DNA of 64,000 nt, from NCBI GenBank assembly GCA_023333565.1, contig JAJKFH010003680.1, positions 2,976,001-3,040,000 of the forward strand. The letters are read 5' to 3'. Both the position numbers and the translations under genes were made by a program. Positions 24,505 through 36,546 of this stretch are shown here, one piece after another; within the stretch, counting starts at the first letter, position 1; every line of letters starts with the position of its first letter. This stretch comes from Puffinus mauretanicus (Eukaryota; Chordata; Aves; Procellariiformes; Procellariidae). The notes below the pieces were generated by a model. The model was not told the origin of the DNA and ran no database searches. It was given only the letters and a program-made list of their open reading frames with translations.

Positions 24505-27500
24505 TCTGAAAATGAGGTCATTTCCATTGCAGAGAGGCACATGAGACATTTGTTCCCAGAAAATATATCATGCTACACTAGGGAAAAAGAAAGAGAAGAG
24601 ATCATTCTAGCTTTGACTTCATTACATCAGATTTGGAGGGGGCGAGAGAAATCTTTCACAACCCGTCCTGCGAAGGAGTATCCCTTGCTTTCAGACCGAA
24701 AACATGAGTAACTGTTACACTGGGTAATCTGCTTACCCACCTCTGGCTGAAAGGAGAGGCTTTCAACTGCAAAGCCTATAAAGCAAAACAATACTTACTT
24801 CTCGGGATTTACAGAGCCCACCCAAATGTTACAGTAAGGAAGGGGAAAGTACCAATATTTTTGCAAAATGCTTGATTGCTTCAAAACTGTTGAATAACAT
24901 ACTAAAGCAGTCAAGAGCCTGCTTGGGGCACCTCAGAGGAACCCTACACACACATCATCCCACCCATCCCAGAGAAAATGGGTGACTATGCCCTGCAGGT
25001 CCACGTAGGCTCCATCAACCAAGAACAAGCCAAACCCTCCTGCCTCTGTCTCCTGGGAGGAGAACTGGGTTTCTGCTGTGGTGAAGATGTTCTTTCAAGA
25101 AACAATACCACTTCAAGGAATTTAGCTGCTTCCTTGCCTTCTCCTACAGCCTTTGCTGCAAATACCTTCCATGAGTGCCAATACTCCAAAAAAGCCCCTT
25201 TGGGGACCTAGGGATCTCACAGGACAGCAGCTCTGGCTGCTTCAGCAATTACATTTCAGGAGCTTCTTCCACATGTCTCCAGCTTTTAAAGATCCGCCTG
25301 TTTCTGGTGGATCACTTTCCCAAAACAGCAGGAAAGCAGCACCCAAAATAATGTTATAGGCAGGACTCTTAGGTCAGGACCAGAAAACAAATACTGACTG
25401 TTTTCAAGCTTTTTTATGAATTACAATGATTCCATGTGCTTTCTGAAACACTTTGAGTGCAGCTGTGGAGAGTGGGTAGCATAAAGACACAATATTCACT
25501 CCTATAGCATAGCTCTGATCCCTTATTGTAGCAGCAGAGAAAGGTGGCTCAGCTATATACCCTATGAGGAAGAAAATACCATGTAATGTTAGTTCTGGCT
25601 GTGCTGAACACCCCAGTTATTTGGGTTTTCCCATGACCAACCTAAGGAGTGACTTGCTCAGCATTTCCATGATAACCTCTCCACTCATCTGTAAATCCAC
25701 ATACGAAGCTGGTTGATAGTGAAGGACTGAGGAGAAAACTTAGCCACAGAAAGGAACATTACTGGGTAAAAAGGTATTTACCTGCCTTTCTTATCCTCTC
25801 CCACCTTGCACTGAAAGCATGGGGCAGGTCTCTGCTGCGTGTCCCCTGGAGGCTGGGTTCCAAGCAACCTTACCAGGCTGGATTTTTGGTGTTTTTCCCA
25901 TCAGCAATGTCTTTTGTGAATCACCTTCACCCCACGGTAGTAAAGTCATGTAAAAAAACCAAATCACAGGATTATGACATCACATGTCCCATGGGTAGGA
26001 GGAGAACATGGCCTAATGGAGACTCCCGTTCTGAGGAGAATGGACCCATAAAAGAGAACTTCAGAAATTATCCCAAGCCCTGACCAATGTCCCTCTGCAG
26101 GGCTCTGTTATGTCACCCCTTTGCCAGTAAAAGAAAGTTGCCACTGAAAGGCTGCCATTATTTCAGACTCATTCCTAGTGGCCACTCTGGCTGCAGAGGA
26201 CATCTCTGTCCTTGCTGTCACCCTTCCTTCCTCCCATCCTCATTGTATGTGACACTTGTAACCTCCTGTCTCTGCTTTCTACTGACAACACTGGGCAGAT
26301 AATTAGAATAAAAGGCTGAGCTGCAATAAAAAGCATTTTAAACACTAAAAAAAAAAAGCAGCTAAAGGTTCTGTGAGCGATACATCACCACCCATCTGCA
26401 ATATCAGTATGTCAGCATCTGTCTGCCACAAACATTAGTCCATAAAAACAAAGGAATAAATCAATGGACCTGTACACCCAGGCATATTATCTCAGCGAAC
26501 ACTGCGGGGCTACGAAGCGCCCTCTTTATTTGCTCAGCCAGAACCATTCACTCTGCTTACAAGGCAATGTTACAGGATGAATTATCTTGCAAGTGCCTCA
26601 GTATATCACCGTATAAACTTGTACACGCTATGACAGCAGTTATCAAATCACTGCCTGGTTATGGGCAATTTTCACATGTGTTTGTTTTGAAACGCCCAGT
26701 CCCCCTTCCTTTTGCACCCCACAAGCCTACAGCTTTTCCCGGCGTACCTCCCACTGCAGCGTCCGCTTTGGCAGCTGGCAAGGGCACGGGCAAAATGACA
26801 CTGCGTTTCAAGCTGTAATGGTGAAGAGGTCCCTGACTCCACTCCCAGCACACACTCACACTGCCTGAATGGATGGAGAACCACAGTTAGCCTCTGACCG
26901 CTGTGCACACGTTGGGAGGGGTGGTAGAAGCAGGACTTCCACTAAAACTGTCATTTTTAGCACTGTCTGTAGTGGAAACTTCAGTACTACGTATGCACAC
27001 ATCTGATTTTGCTCAGGTCTTCAGCAGAAGAATCCAGACTGATGGATCACATCGAGTGGATCAAGCCCTGCTGCCCACCTCACCTTGACCCTGTTCCCAT
27101 CCACTTCAGGAGCCAAACAAGCTTTGGTGACCCTCTAGGGCACAGAAATAATGTAATAGGACCTTTATCTGGCACCCTCTCACCTCTTTTTAAAAAAAAC
27201 ACAACAAAAACACCTGAGAGTGGCTGAACTACAACTGTCATGTATTATAACGGTGAATTAAATGGGAGATGAAAGTTTCATGATGAACCTTCAACTTCTC
27301 ACAGAGCAATTTATCCTCTTTATATCCTTGACCTCCAGTCTACAGGAGCCAAATTGCCTGTATTTAACCAATTTCTAAAGAACCTACTCGAAAATTTTGC
27401 AGCCAATAGCTCCAGTGTTCACTTTTCCCACCCTGGGGCTGCTCGAGACAAAACGAAACAAAGGCTGCCGTTGTCATCTGATTTACACTGGTCCGATTCC

Positions 27501-27909
27501 CACCGGGCAAAAGGGAGACCTGACCAGAACACAATTTCGACACTCGTTTCTAGTCTGTGTACACACATTCACCAAGGTCCTATTTCAGGAAAGACAACCG
27601 AGAAGAATGAGTTTTACATAATGACGTGTGAAGGGGAGAAAAAAGGAAGCTGGACCTGCTATAATTAGAAAGTGCTTACGCCCCCAAAGGCGGCTGCTTC
27701 GGCCCACGCATTTCATCACGAGTAGGTGCTCAGCTATATTTACCTCCTGTAAGAAATGTTTAACTTGAGATGGGACACAGAAAACCCCACCAGGATGTGG
27801 TAAGTGAGAAGGGAAGTTCACAAGATGTGATCTCTAACTGACATCATTTTGAGGCACATATGAAACTCAGATGCTTTTTGGGTTTTTTTATGTGCAAGTT
27901 ACTCATTTA
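24505..27909. other. Non-coding unique DNA, no gene seen
   Basis: Ordinary unique sequence. An A11 run lies near 26347. Open frames are under 105 codons and unsupported. No repeat family or RNA gene was recognised. Confidence 0.65.
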
Positions 27910-27971
27910 GAAAAAAAAAAAAAGAGAGAAAAAGAAAGAAAAGAAAGGCACTCTTACGAAAAAAAAAAGCT
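27910..27971 (+). repeat. A-rich purine tract
   Basis: About 38 consecutive purines (A13 then GAGAGAAAAAGAAAGAAAAG) run to 27947. A second A-run follows a 13-base gap, near 27959-27969. Mirror-like oligopurine of this kind can form triplex DNA. No retroelement body was recognised on either side. Confidence 0.8.
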
Positions 27972-30900
27972 GCATCAATAGCACAACGGTAGCTTTGGGT
28001 TAGCTCTGATGTTCGTTTAGCAATTCTGTACTGGAACCCAGTCCTTGTGCTGGTGTCTCAGCCGCGAGGACCTCCTGCTGGAGAGCTGCACCCATGTGCC
28101 CACCATGGCACGATGCTGCTGGACTGTCCTATCTCACTTGAGCTGGCCAGGTCCACCCATCACTTTCCTCTGCAGAAATATCATGACCCCAGAGTCACCG
28201 GTCCGTGGGCTCTGCGCAGCATTTCCCTTCACCCACGGCCACAGCCAGGCTGGGAAACACCATAAAAGTCTTTGCCGATACTGACGCAAGGAGCGATATT
28301 GGAAGAGCTGCCTGTACTAACGCACCCGAGAGCTCTGGGGGCAACAGGATCAGTGGTCTGGATGGGAAAGGGAACATCTCTTACCCTATCTTTTCCCCCT
28401 TTTTCTCTTTCTTCTCCTTCTTTCGTTGACCCTCTGGCCTCCAGCTGATTTCCATGTTTCGTGGAGCTGGCGGTTCCCAGGACCGGTACCTGTGCCACAT
28501 GCCTCTGAGCCCATGCATGCTCATTCCTCCACTCATTTTATCACACAACATGAACTTAGAGAGGTGCCAAGTAGGAGCAGAACCTGTGAAAAAATTTTCT
28601 GAGGTCTTCTGGTGGAGAAAAATGGCTCATGTGGGACCCTACAGCCATTTGAGTGACGTACAAAATATCTAACAATGACAGAGGAGGAAGAGAGGAGTCC
28701 TGGGAGCTGGGAGAGGGGAGAACACCAGCCAATTCCCAAGTTTTAGTACTCCTCATACAGAGCAGTGACTCCAAAGGGAAGAGCATCACGCTTTATCCCT
28801 GAATGGCTCGAGCAGGAATTAACAAGTGAGGTCGATCCAAAAGCTTGGCAGAGAAAGCACTAATTAAAAAAAAAGAAAAAGTAGTACTTGTTCACGTTGC
28901 TAATTTCTGGAATAAATGTCAACACTTTCCAGTACCACGTTCTCCATTTTCTAGACAAGAATGGAGCCAACAAGGCACTGAAGCTACTGGCTTGCAGCCC
29001 CCCAAGCAGCCGATGAGCCGGGAAGTGCCCACAAGTTCCTTAAAGCACCCCAAAAACTAGCTGAAGTGATTCCATGAGTGCAGCCATCACTAAGGAGAGC
29101 TCGTGCACCGCAGAGCTTCCCGTTCACCGACACAGGCTCTGCAACCGTCTCTATAGCTTTTAGCAAAAATGCAAACACCCATCGTGCCATGTAAGAGAGG
29201 GCTGTGGGACTGGCCACAGTGTTAGCACCGACGCTGCATGCTGCCAGGGAGAAGCTGTCTTCTTCAGATCAAGCTTGGAGATGTCTATCTTGGGCTGTGC
29301 AATGCTCAGTTACTCCATGTGTCCATGGGCAAGACCCTTTCCATTCGAGTTGGGTGTCTACAGGCTAGATACCCAGTTTGAGCCAGTCACCCATCTGTAC
29401 TCGATGACTACTTCAGGAGGAGCTAAAACAACTCTAAGAGCTCCCTATTTCTCCCAACTGGCTAGTGAGACAACCTAAAATGATAACCTTGACTTAAACT
29501 TTTAACTTTTATATATTTACAATTGTATCACTAATCTCACCCCAACTTTCTGTCCCTGTATGCACCCAGAAAGAACAATTTAACTTGGAAGACCTATGGC
29601 CAATCCTCAACCACCAACAGAAAATAATTGTGTAGCCTCAGATGCACAGACAAACAAAAATGAAAAAGCCCTGGAAGTTACAGTGCCTTAGCTCCATTCA
29701 TAATTTGATTAAAATGAATGAGATCAGTTCTGCACGCAGACCTCTCGGGGTACCAGGGAGGAAGGCAGATTACAGACGTTAGACTCTCCAATCTGGTGCC
29801 TACAGTGCCGGAATGACAATCCTGGATACAAAAACCTTCTTGCAGCATCGCTAGTCCTCTCTACCTCGTGCTGTTGTGCACTCTCACATCCCCACTCAGT
29901 TTCATCCCCATAAACACCACCACAGCTCACACTGTGACCTACAACTACCACCTCAACATTGACTCACAGATTCCTCCAAGAACCTATATCCAACTACAAT
30001 GAAATCTTGTTCATTTTCTCTGTGTAACACACTGAAGGCACAGCCTTTCTACACATCCACGCAGTGAAAAGTCTCATCATCACAATCACACACAGTATGC
30101 TTTTGTCCTTGACAAATGCCATCTTGTCATCCAATAGTAGTCTTCTGGCCCACCACTTTGAGCATCTCACCTTCCACCTCCTCCCTCTTTATAGCATCAA
30201 AAAAGAACTGCTTGTCTCTGTTTTCAAGGCTCTTCCCAGCACCCCCCAACCCAACCTGTCACTCCTGCATTTGCTGTTGCAAGGTCGAATTCTGTTTCAT
30301 GGATTGATCTCAGGAAATCTCCACTGGTACTTATTGGTGTTACTAAAAAAATATATACACATATCTTTCTGCTTCTTGTAATCTGCTCCTTCAAAGGGAA
30401 GACAATGACGGAGTTCAGGCTGGGCTGTCTGTGAGACATGACTTAAAAACATAAGGGAAAAAAAGATAGCGCAGGCATGCTACAGTGTCAGTTATTTATA
30501 GGTAGCCTTCAACAACTAAACATCATTTCTTGATCAAGATCCTACATAGGAAATACTAAGTACCTACTGCTTTCTGGAGAGATTTAGAGGTGGAGGCTAT
30601 GGAGAGCAACATCAAACTTACAGTGGAAAGTTCTGTGTTTAACTACAAAGAAACACGAGCCTCTATAACACTGCAAATTGCCTTCTTCAGGAGGAAACCA
30701 AAGGCTCAGCCACAGCCTGGTTCAAGAAATCTTTCTTTAAATTTCCCTCATAGCTAAAAAAACCACATTCTGCTTTTTGCCAGAGCTATAGGTTTTACCC
30801 GTCATGTCCCGATGAAAGCCAGAGCCACACAAATATTTCCACAGCTGCTCAAAATGTTTGCTGGATTATAAGGTCACATATAGGACACATCTTCAGTTCG

Positions 30901-31154
30901 CTCTTAGTATAGAACCTCTATGCTGAAAATGAAGAGAATTTTTTTGGCACCAGGGGTCCTCATTTTCACTGATATTCCTCTACCAGCACTGGTATCCAGG
31001 GTTATTTAACCTTGTCACCTCCCTTTTGATGGGTGCAAATTCTCACTCTGGAAGGTTCTCCCTCCGTCCCAACCTTGCTGTAAGAGATACGGGGAGTGTT
31101 TCGGAACTGAGCAGAGCTTTGCCCTGGGACTGTTCCAACATGAATCATTTAAGC
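27972..31154. other. Non-coding unique DNA, no gene seen
   Basis: A pyrimidine tract lies at about 28390-28425. A short block near 28945-28990 has a vague MIR-like order (CCATTTTCTAGACAAGAATG) that is too weak to list as an element. No supported exon or RNA gene. Confidence 0.6.
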
Positions 31155-31224
31155 ACCCAACAAAAAACCGACCAACCAAACACACCCAAAACAAAAACCA
31201 AACAAAACCAAAAACCACCAAAAG
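31155..31224 (+). repeat. C/A-only low-complexity tract
   Basis: About 70 bases contain almost only C and A on the plus strand, with a single G, in AAACC/AAAAC-like units. The minus strand is therefore a G/T tract with many GG pairs. The base bias leaves long open frames on both strands here (plus 31026-31469, minus 31015-31461), which should not be read as genes. Confidence 0.85.
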
Positions 31225-33715
31225 AACTAAGAACAGAGAATCAAGCAAAAAACCTCTACACACACACGCCCAAAACCAATGAAAAATGCTGGTTTCTGTT
31301 GAGGAAGACCTGTTGTCCTTTCTCTGCCCTTGCACAGATCCACACAGCTGTATTAATAAGCACGCTCTGCTCAGCAGGGCCATCCAAAACCCCCAAAATG
31401 GGAAACCTGCAGAATTTCCTGACAGTCCAAACCGACATGAAAGAAGAGTGGTGCCATGCACTCAGGTGATGATTGGGCCTCAGGCAGGTCTCCAGCTAGA
31501 AAACAGGGCTCTCAAAGGGTAGGCTTCATCTCCGGACCTCAAAAGTTCTCCGTCTGGAAGAGGAATTGACCCAGATCCATGTTTTTGGAGTGAACATGGT
31601 TTTGTAACGTGAAAGCGTCCCTAGGAGAGCAGGATTCACCTCATTTAGGTGCGGATGCAGAACGGGCCCTGGGGAGCAGGCATTGCACAGCCCAGAGCTG
31701 TGGGAGGGAATGGCTGCATTACGATCCAGATCAGATAGCCAAAGGTTCAAAGCAGGAAAATGAGTCGGGTAGTACCAAAAAAATGGATTATTCTTTATTA
31801 GTCACTTCCCCTCACTCCACGGTTTGGCTGGGATTTTTTGTTCTTCCACTGAGATACTTTCAGCCTTCAGGAAGCTGCCACGCTGTATTTGCCCACTCTT
31901 TGCAATGACGGGCCAATGTAAGCTTCCCTCCTCCCATCCCAAGCTCACCACCATCTTATCGGGCTTGGAGGAAATGTTGCATGAAGCTAAATAATCCAAT
32001 ACCAGAATTTTGAAGCCAAATCAGATGCTAGCCAGTGATAAGTGGCTTGCATGAAGTCATTTGGGGGGTTTACCATTTATCTGGAAGGAGCCAGGACCTT
32101 TGCATTATTACCACTTTACCAAGGTTCACCTCAAACTACCTGGAAAAACAAGTAATAGAGATGCATAAATATTTGCTGATGAGCAGCGATGAATGCTGGG
32201 AGGGGCAGAAATAGAGATAAATCAGAGCATGTTCACAAAGGTTGTGCTGGCAGCGCTATCACCTTGATACATTGGTTTAATTTTTTAGACATCAAAAGTC
32301 TACAGACAGGGTGCTTTCCACTCAGCCAACAAAAAGCTCTGAGGCTATATTGCTTTTGTCACACCAAAGAAACCAGCATACAGGTGGAAGGAAATATTTC
32401 CAGACTCTCATTAGAGTATCTATTTCATAGATAAGCATCGAGTCTTGCCTAATCCAGTCTCCTTTTCCATTTTCCTACAGTATGAAATTGTACAGTCACA
32501 ATTCCAAGAAGGAATGTACTGTGAAGGCTTGAAATGCTCTGCCTTCTAAATATATAATGGAGCACTTTATTTTACTTTATTTATTCTTATTTTATGCTAA
32601 ATGCAATGTAATAAAAGTATACTGCTCATCAGTGGAACAGGGAATTTACCATTTCCTAACACAACCTGGACAATGCAATAGAGAAAGTTACATCAGAGGC
32701 ACATCCCCACAGCGTAAGTGTGCTGCCATTCTAAAATGCAAAGATTTCTTAAAATCCAGAAGTCAGAAAATCTGAAAATTTAAGATGGGACTTCTCAATC
32801 GGATAACTCATTTGCACTTAGCTATAACAGTCATCTGAGTTCTTTCCATCTGTAGTTGAAAATATTATTTTCTCAAAATTTTGACTTAGTGCAAAAGTTA
32901 CATCTAGATGTTAGATTTGAAAATGAAAGATACCATTTAAAATAGTTTCCGAGTTTTGCTGAGTTAGCTTTATGCCTTGTTTAGGTCTTGAACTGAGTTA
33001 AGTAAGAATGCTTATTTTTTCTGCGTTAATTCATAATGGTCTAGCATATCTTCTTTGATGCAATACAAGAATGGAAAGCTATTTTAGGATTGTCTAGGAA
33101 AAGTTGAATTGCATCAGAAGTACTGCAGTACAAGGTTATTATGCACCTACTCCCCCACCTCTCTCCATCTACAGCTGCATTGCAATCAGTCGTTCGCACT
33201 CATTGAAGACCACTTTGTACCAAGGAATGAACTTGCCTAGGACCAACAAAACAGGGCCACTTTGCAGGCTGTGTAGAGAAAGCGGTTTTGGACAGCAAAG
33301 GGTTCAGGGAAGCTTTGTTCCCTTTGTTGCAAGTCTCATGAGATTTAAGGGCAAAGAGACCCTTGGTGAACTTTGAGGAATTTATATCCACTTTTCACAA
33401 TCCAAATTTTTTAGCCTTTTGGCTCTAATGTATCCATTTTCTACCAAAAAAATCTTCCTTCAGAATTGAGATTCCTCTCCATGGGATAACAACTGAATAT
33501 GCTGAGTAAAAATCTGAGCAAAGACAAATAATTGCAAAAACTCCTAGAGCTTTCAATATGACCGTGATTTTACCCTCATTATTTTCTTTTTTTTTTAAAT
33601 AAGAGTTTAGTCTTTTACTACAAGGTTGTAAATTCTACAGAATCTGTGTTGCGTAGCAAAATCCTGTGTAGAAAAGTTAATAACCTTCTTATGCCCAAGC
33701 CACTTACAAAAAGAC
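31225..33715. other. Non-coding unique DNA, no gene seen
   Basis: AT-rich unique DNA. It contains a possible MIR-like trace near 32100-32130 that is too weak to call, and a T-rich run near 33587-33597. No exon or RNA gene recognised. Confidence 0.6.
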
Positions 33716-33759
33716 GGGGTGGGAGGCAGGGGAGAGGTGAGGGAGCAGCCAGGGGAGGG
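33716..33759 (+). other. G-run cluster, possible G-quadruplex
   Basis: Six runs of three or four G lie within 44 bases (at 33716, 33721, 33729, 33741, 33752 and 33757). Two of the loops are about 8 bases, slightly longer than the strict G4 rule allows. It could fold in single-stranded DNA or RNA. Confidence 0.5.
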
Positions 33760-34339
33760 TCGACCTGTTACAGTTCCCGGCCAGGAAAGATGCACGAAGT
33801 CCCTCGGTCTTGCTTAAATCACTCTCCTCTTGGACCAGAATTGGCAAGCATGCCACAGCTAAGAAATACAGCAGGTCAGCATGTCTCTGCTTCCCAACAC
33901 CCCAACCAAGAGGGAGAAGCAAGGCAGGAAGGGAGGAGGAGGGGGACAGTTTAACTCACACACCCTTTGCTCCATGAGTGCAATCACGGGATGACCTAGC
34001 ACATCGTTGTAGATGGCAAACATTCATGCTCAGTGCAAGACGCTGTGATTTAGTCAACTGCGCTGTCTTATCTTCTTATCCGGGGACCTCTTCAGAGGTC
34101 TGCCATGCTTCACAAAACTGGGAGTATATCGTTTCAAGGGAACATGTAAGAATCAGATTTTATTTCTTTTGCGTGTTTTTGTATTAATAAGACCATTTGT
34201 GCGAGATAAGAATCCTCCGGTGTGTCTTCATCTGAAACCTGAATCCTCATTTTGTGACATCAAGGCTGGTAACTGCAGAAATGAACGTACCACCGCGCCC
34301 CAGGCCAGGGGAAAGTGCAAGCGCAGCTCTGTGCTGAGG
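33760..34339. other. Non-coding flank upstream of CR1 copy B
   Basis: Unique DNA with a second G-rich patch near 33920-33952. The boundary with the CR1 is blurred. Sequence that reads as CR1 ORF2 is convincing only from about 34350 onward. Confidence 0.6.
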
Positions 34340-34350
34340 AGCTACTTACA

Positions 34351-34856
34351 GCAGCTCTGAACATTCCTGATGAAGTGAGGAGGGGGGTCAGCAGAACCGC
34401 TACCATGGACTTCCGGAGGGCGGACTTTGGCCTGCTCAGGACACTGGTCGAGAGGGTCCCTTGGGAGACAGTCCTGAAGGGCAAAGGGGTCCAGGAAGGC
34501 TGGACGTTCTTCAAGAAGGAAGTCTCAAAGGCGCAGGAGCGGGCTGTCCCCATGTGCCGCAAGAAGAACGGGCGGGGAAGGCGACCGGCCTGGCTGAACG
34601 GGGAGCTCTGGCTGGGACTCAGGAAAAAAAGGAGAGTTTATCATGTGTGGAAGAAGGGGCAGGCAACTCAAGAAGAGTACAGGGATCTCGTTAGGTCGTG
34701 CAGAGAGGAAATTAGAAAGGCAAGAGCCCAGTTAGGACGCAATCTGGCCACTGTCGCAAGAGACAACAAAAAATGTTTTTACAAATATATTAACAACAAA
34801 AAGAGAGCCAAGGAGAATCTCCATCCTTTATTGGATGCGGGGGAAACATTGCCACC
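34351..34856 (+). pseudogene. CR1 ORF2, endonuclease-RT linker segment
   Basis: This open stretch is the part of ORF2 between the apurinic-type endonuclease and the reverse transcriptase. Recognisable blocks are VRRGVSRTATMDFRRADFG, RRPAWLNGELW, QATQEEYRDLVRSCREEIRK and [20 protein letters not shown], in the order usual for CR1. No endonuclease residues remain upstream. The frame is lost near 34856, just before [13 protein letters not shown], by what looks like one missing base. An ATG at 34315 lies upstream of the convincing CR1 sequence and is not the natural start. Confidence 0.9.
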
Positions 34857-35791
34857 GAGGACGAGGAAAAGGCTGAGGTACTTAACGCCTTCTTTCCCTC
34901 AGTCTTTAGTAGTCAGAGCGGTTATCCTCAGGGTACTCAGCCCCCTGAGCTGGAAGACAGGGACAGCGAGCAGGATAAACCCCCCATAATCCATGAGGAA
35001 GAAGTTAACGACCTGCTACGCCACCTGGACGCTCACAAGTCTATGGGGCCGGATGGGATCCACCCGAGGGTACTGAGGGAGCTGGCAGAGGAGCTTGCCA
35101 AGCCGCTCTCCATCATTTACCAGCAGTCCTGGTTAACTGGGGAGGTCCCGGATGACTGGAGGCTCGCCAATGTGACGCCCATCTACAAGAAGGGCCGGAA
35201 GGAAGATCCGGGGAACTACAGGCCGGTCAGCCTGACCTCGGTGCTGGGGCAGACTATGGAGCGGTTCGTCTTGAGGGTGCTCACAAGCCACATCTGGGAC
35301 AACCAGGGGGTCAGGCCCAGCCAGCACGGGTTCATGGAAGGCAGGCCCTGCTTGACCAACCTGATCTCCTTCTATGACCAGGTGACCCGCCTAGTGGATG
35401 AGGGAAAGGCTGTGGATGTGGTCTACCTGGACTTCAGTAAAGCCTTTGACACTGCCTCCCACAGCATTCTCCTAGAGAAGCTGGCGGCTCACAGCCTAGA
35501 TAGGTGCACTCTTCGCTGGGTAAAAAACTGGCTGGACGGCCGAGCCCAGAGAGTTGTGGTCAACGGAGTTAAATCCAGCTGGCGGCCGGTCACGAGCGGT
35601 GTTCCCCAGGGCTCAGTACTGGGGCCGGTCCTGTTCAATATCTTTATCAACGATCTGGACGAGGGGATCGAGTGCTCTCTCAGTCAGTTTGCAGATGACA
35701 CCAAGCTGGGCGGGAGTGTTGATCTGCTGGAGGGCAGGAAGGCTCTGCAGAGGGACCTGGACAGGCTGGATCGATGGGCCGAGGCCAATGT
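34857..35791 (+). pseudogene. CR1 ORF2 reverse transcriptase domain
   Basis: About 312 codons are open without interruption and contain the whole RT core in order. They show the entry motif [25 protein letters not shown], the first catalytic aspartate in [17 protein letters not shown] (Asp codon at 35430), the primer-grip-side motif [20 protein letters not shown], and the catalytic box QFADDTK (FADD at 35688-35699). In living elements this enzyme copies its own RNA at a nicked target. Here the aspartates are preserved, but the frame is cut off at both ends, near 34856 and 35790. Survival of an open core in a dead element suggests a fairly recent insertion, which is inference only. Confidence 0.95.
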
Positions 35792-36488
35792 ATGAGGTTC
35801 AACAAGGCCAAGTGCCGGGTCCTGCACTTCGGCCACAACAACCCCAGGCAACGCTACAGGCCTGGGGAAGAGTGGCTGGAAAGTGCCCGGAGGAAAAGGA
35901 CCTGGGGGTGCTGGTTGACAGCCGGCTGAACATGAGCCGGCAGTGTGCCCAGGTGGCCAAGAAGGCCAACGGCATCCTGGCCTGTATCAGAACTGGTGTG
36001 GCCAGCAGGAGCAGGGAGGTGACCGTGCCCCTGCACTGGGCACTGGTGAGGCCGCACCTCGAATCCTGTGTTCAGTTCTGGGCCCCTCACTACAAGAAGG
36101 ACATGGAGGTGCTGGAGCGTGTCCAGAGGAGGGCAACGAAGCTGGTGAAGGGCCTGGAGCACAAGTCTGATGGGGAGCGGCTGAGGGAACTGGGGGTGTT
36201 CAGTCTGGAGAAGAGGAGGCTGAGGGGAGACCTCATCGCGCTCTACAGCTACCTGAAAGGAGGTTGTAGCGAGGTGGGCGTCGGTCTCTTCTCCCAAGTA
36301 ACAGCGATAGGACGAGAGGGAATGGCCTCAAGTTGCGCCAGGGGAGGTTTAGATTGGACATTAGGAGAAATTTCTTTCCTGAAAGAGTAGTCAGGCCTTG
36401 GAACAGGCTGCCCAGGGAAGGGGTTGAGTCACCATCCCTGGAAGTACTTAAAAGACGTGTAGATGAGGGCATGGTGGTGTTGGGTTGA
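35792..36488 (+). pseudogene. CR1 ORF2 C-terminal region, three frames
   Basis: The region downstream of the RT continues in three registers. [17 protein letters not shown] starts at 35792. From about 35886 come [40 protein letters not shown] and [15 protein letters not shown]. From 36303 come [16 protein letters not shown] and [20 protein letters not shown]. The shifts at about 35790, 35883 and 36300 each fit one missing base. The last shift is shared with copy A. Because the family stop was deleted, the final frame runs on to a TGA at 36486-36488. Confidence 0.92.
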
Positions 36489-36546
36489 CGGTTGGACTTG
36501 ATGATCTTAATGATGCTATGATTCTATGATTCTGTGATTCTATGAT

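Larger units (their letters stand above)
34340..36546 (+). mobile_element. CR1 LINE with RT domain, 5'-truncated (copy B)
   Basis: A 2.2-kb CR1 begins just after the endonuclease region of ORF2. It runs through the reverse transcriptase, the ORF2 C-terminus and the 3' tail of ATTCTATG-type octamers (about 36518-36546). It is closely related to copy A. Compared with copy A it lacks 23 bases at about 36469, which removes the normal ORF2 stop, and 19 bases at about 36510, which removes the 3' arm of the tail hairpin. ORF2 is also split by four single-base frameshifts. The element cannot retrotranspose, because the endonuclease is absent. No target duplication was noticed. The 5' edge is uncertain by about 50 bases. 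Confidence 0.97.

Noticed and set aside
31015..31469. Antisense pair of ~148-codon open frames
   Set aside because: The C/A-only tract removes stop codons on both strands. The peptides are low-complexity Lys/Thr/Asn or Phe/Trp/Val runs.
35854..36297. 147-codon minus-strand frame over CR1 copy B
   Set aside because: It is the antisense shadow of CR1 ORF2 and has no independent support.
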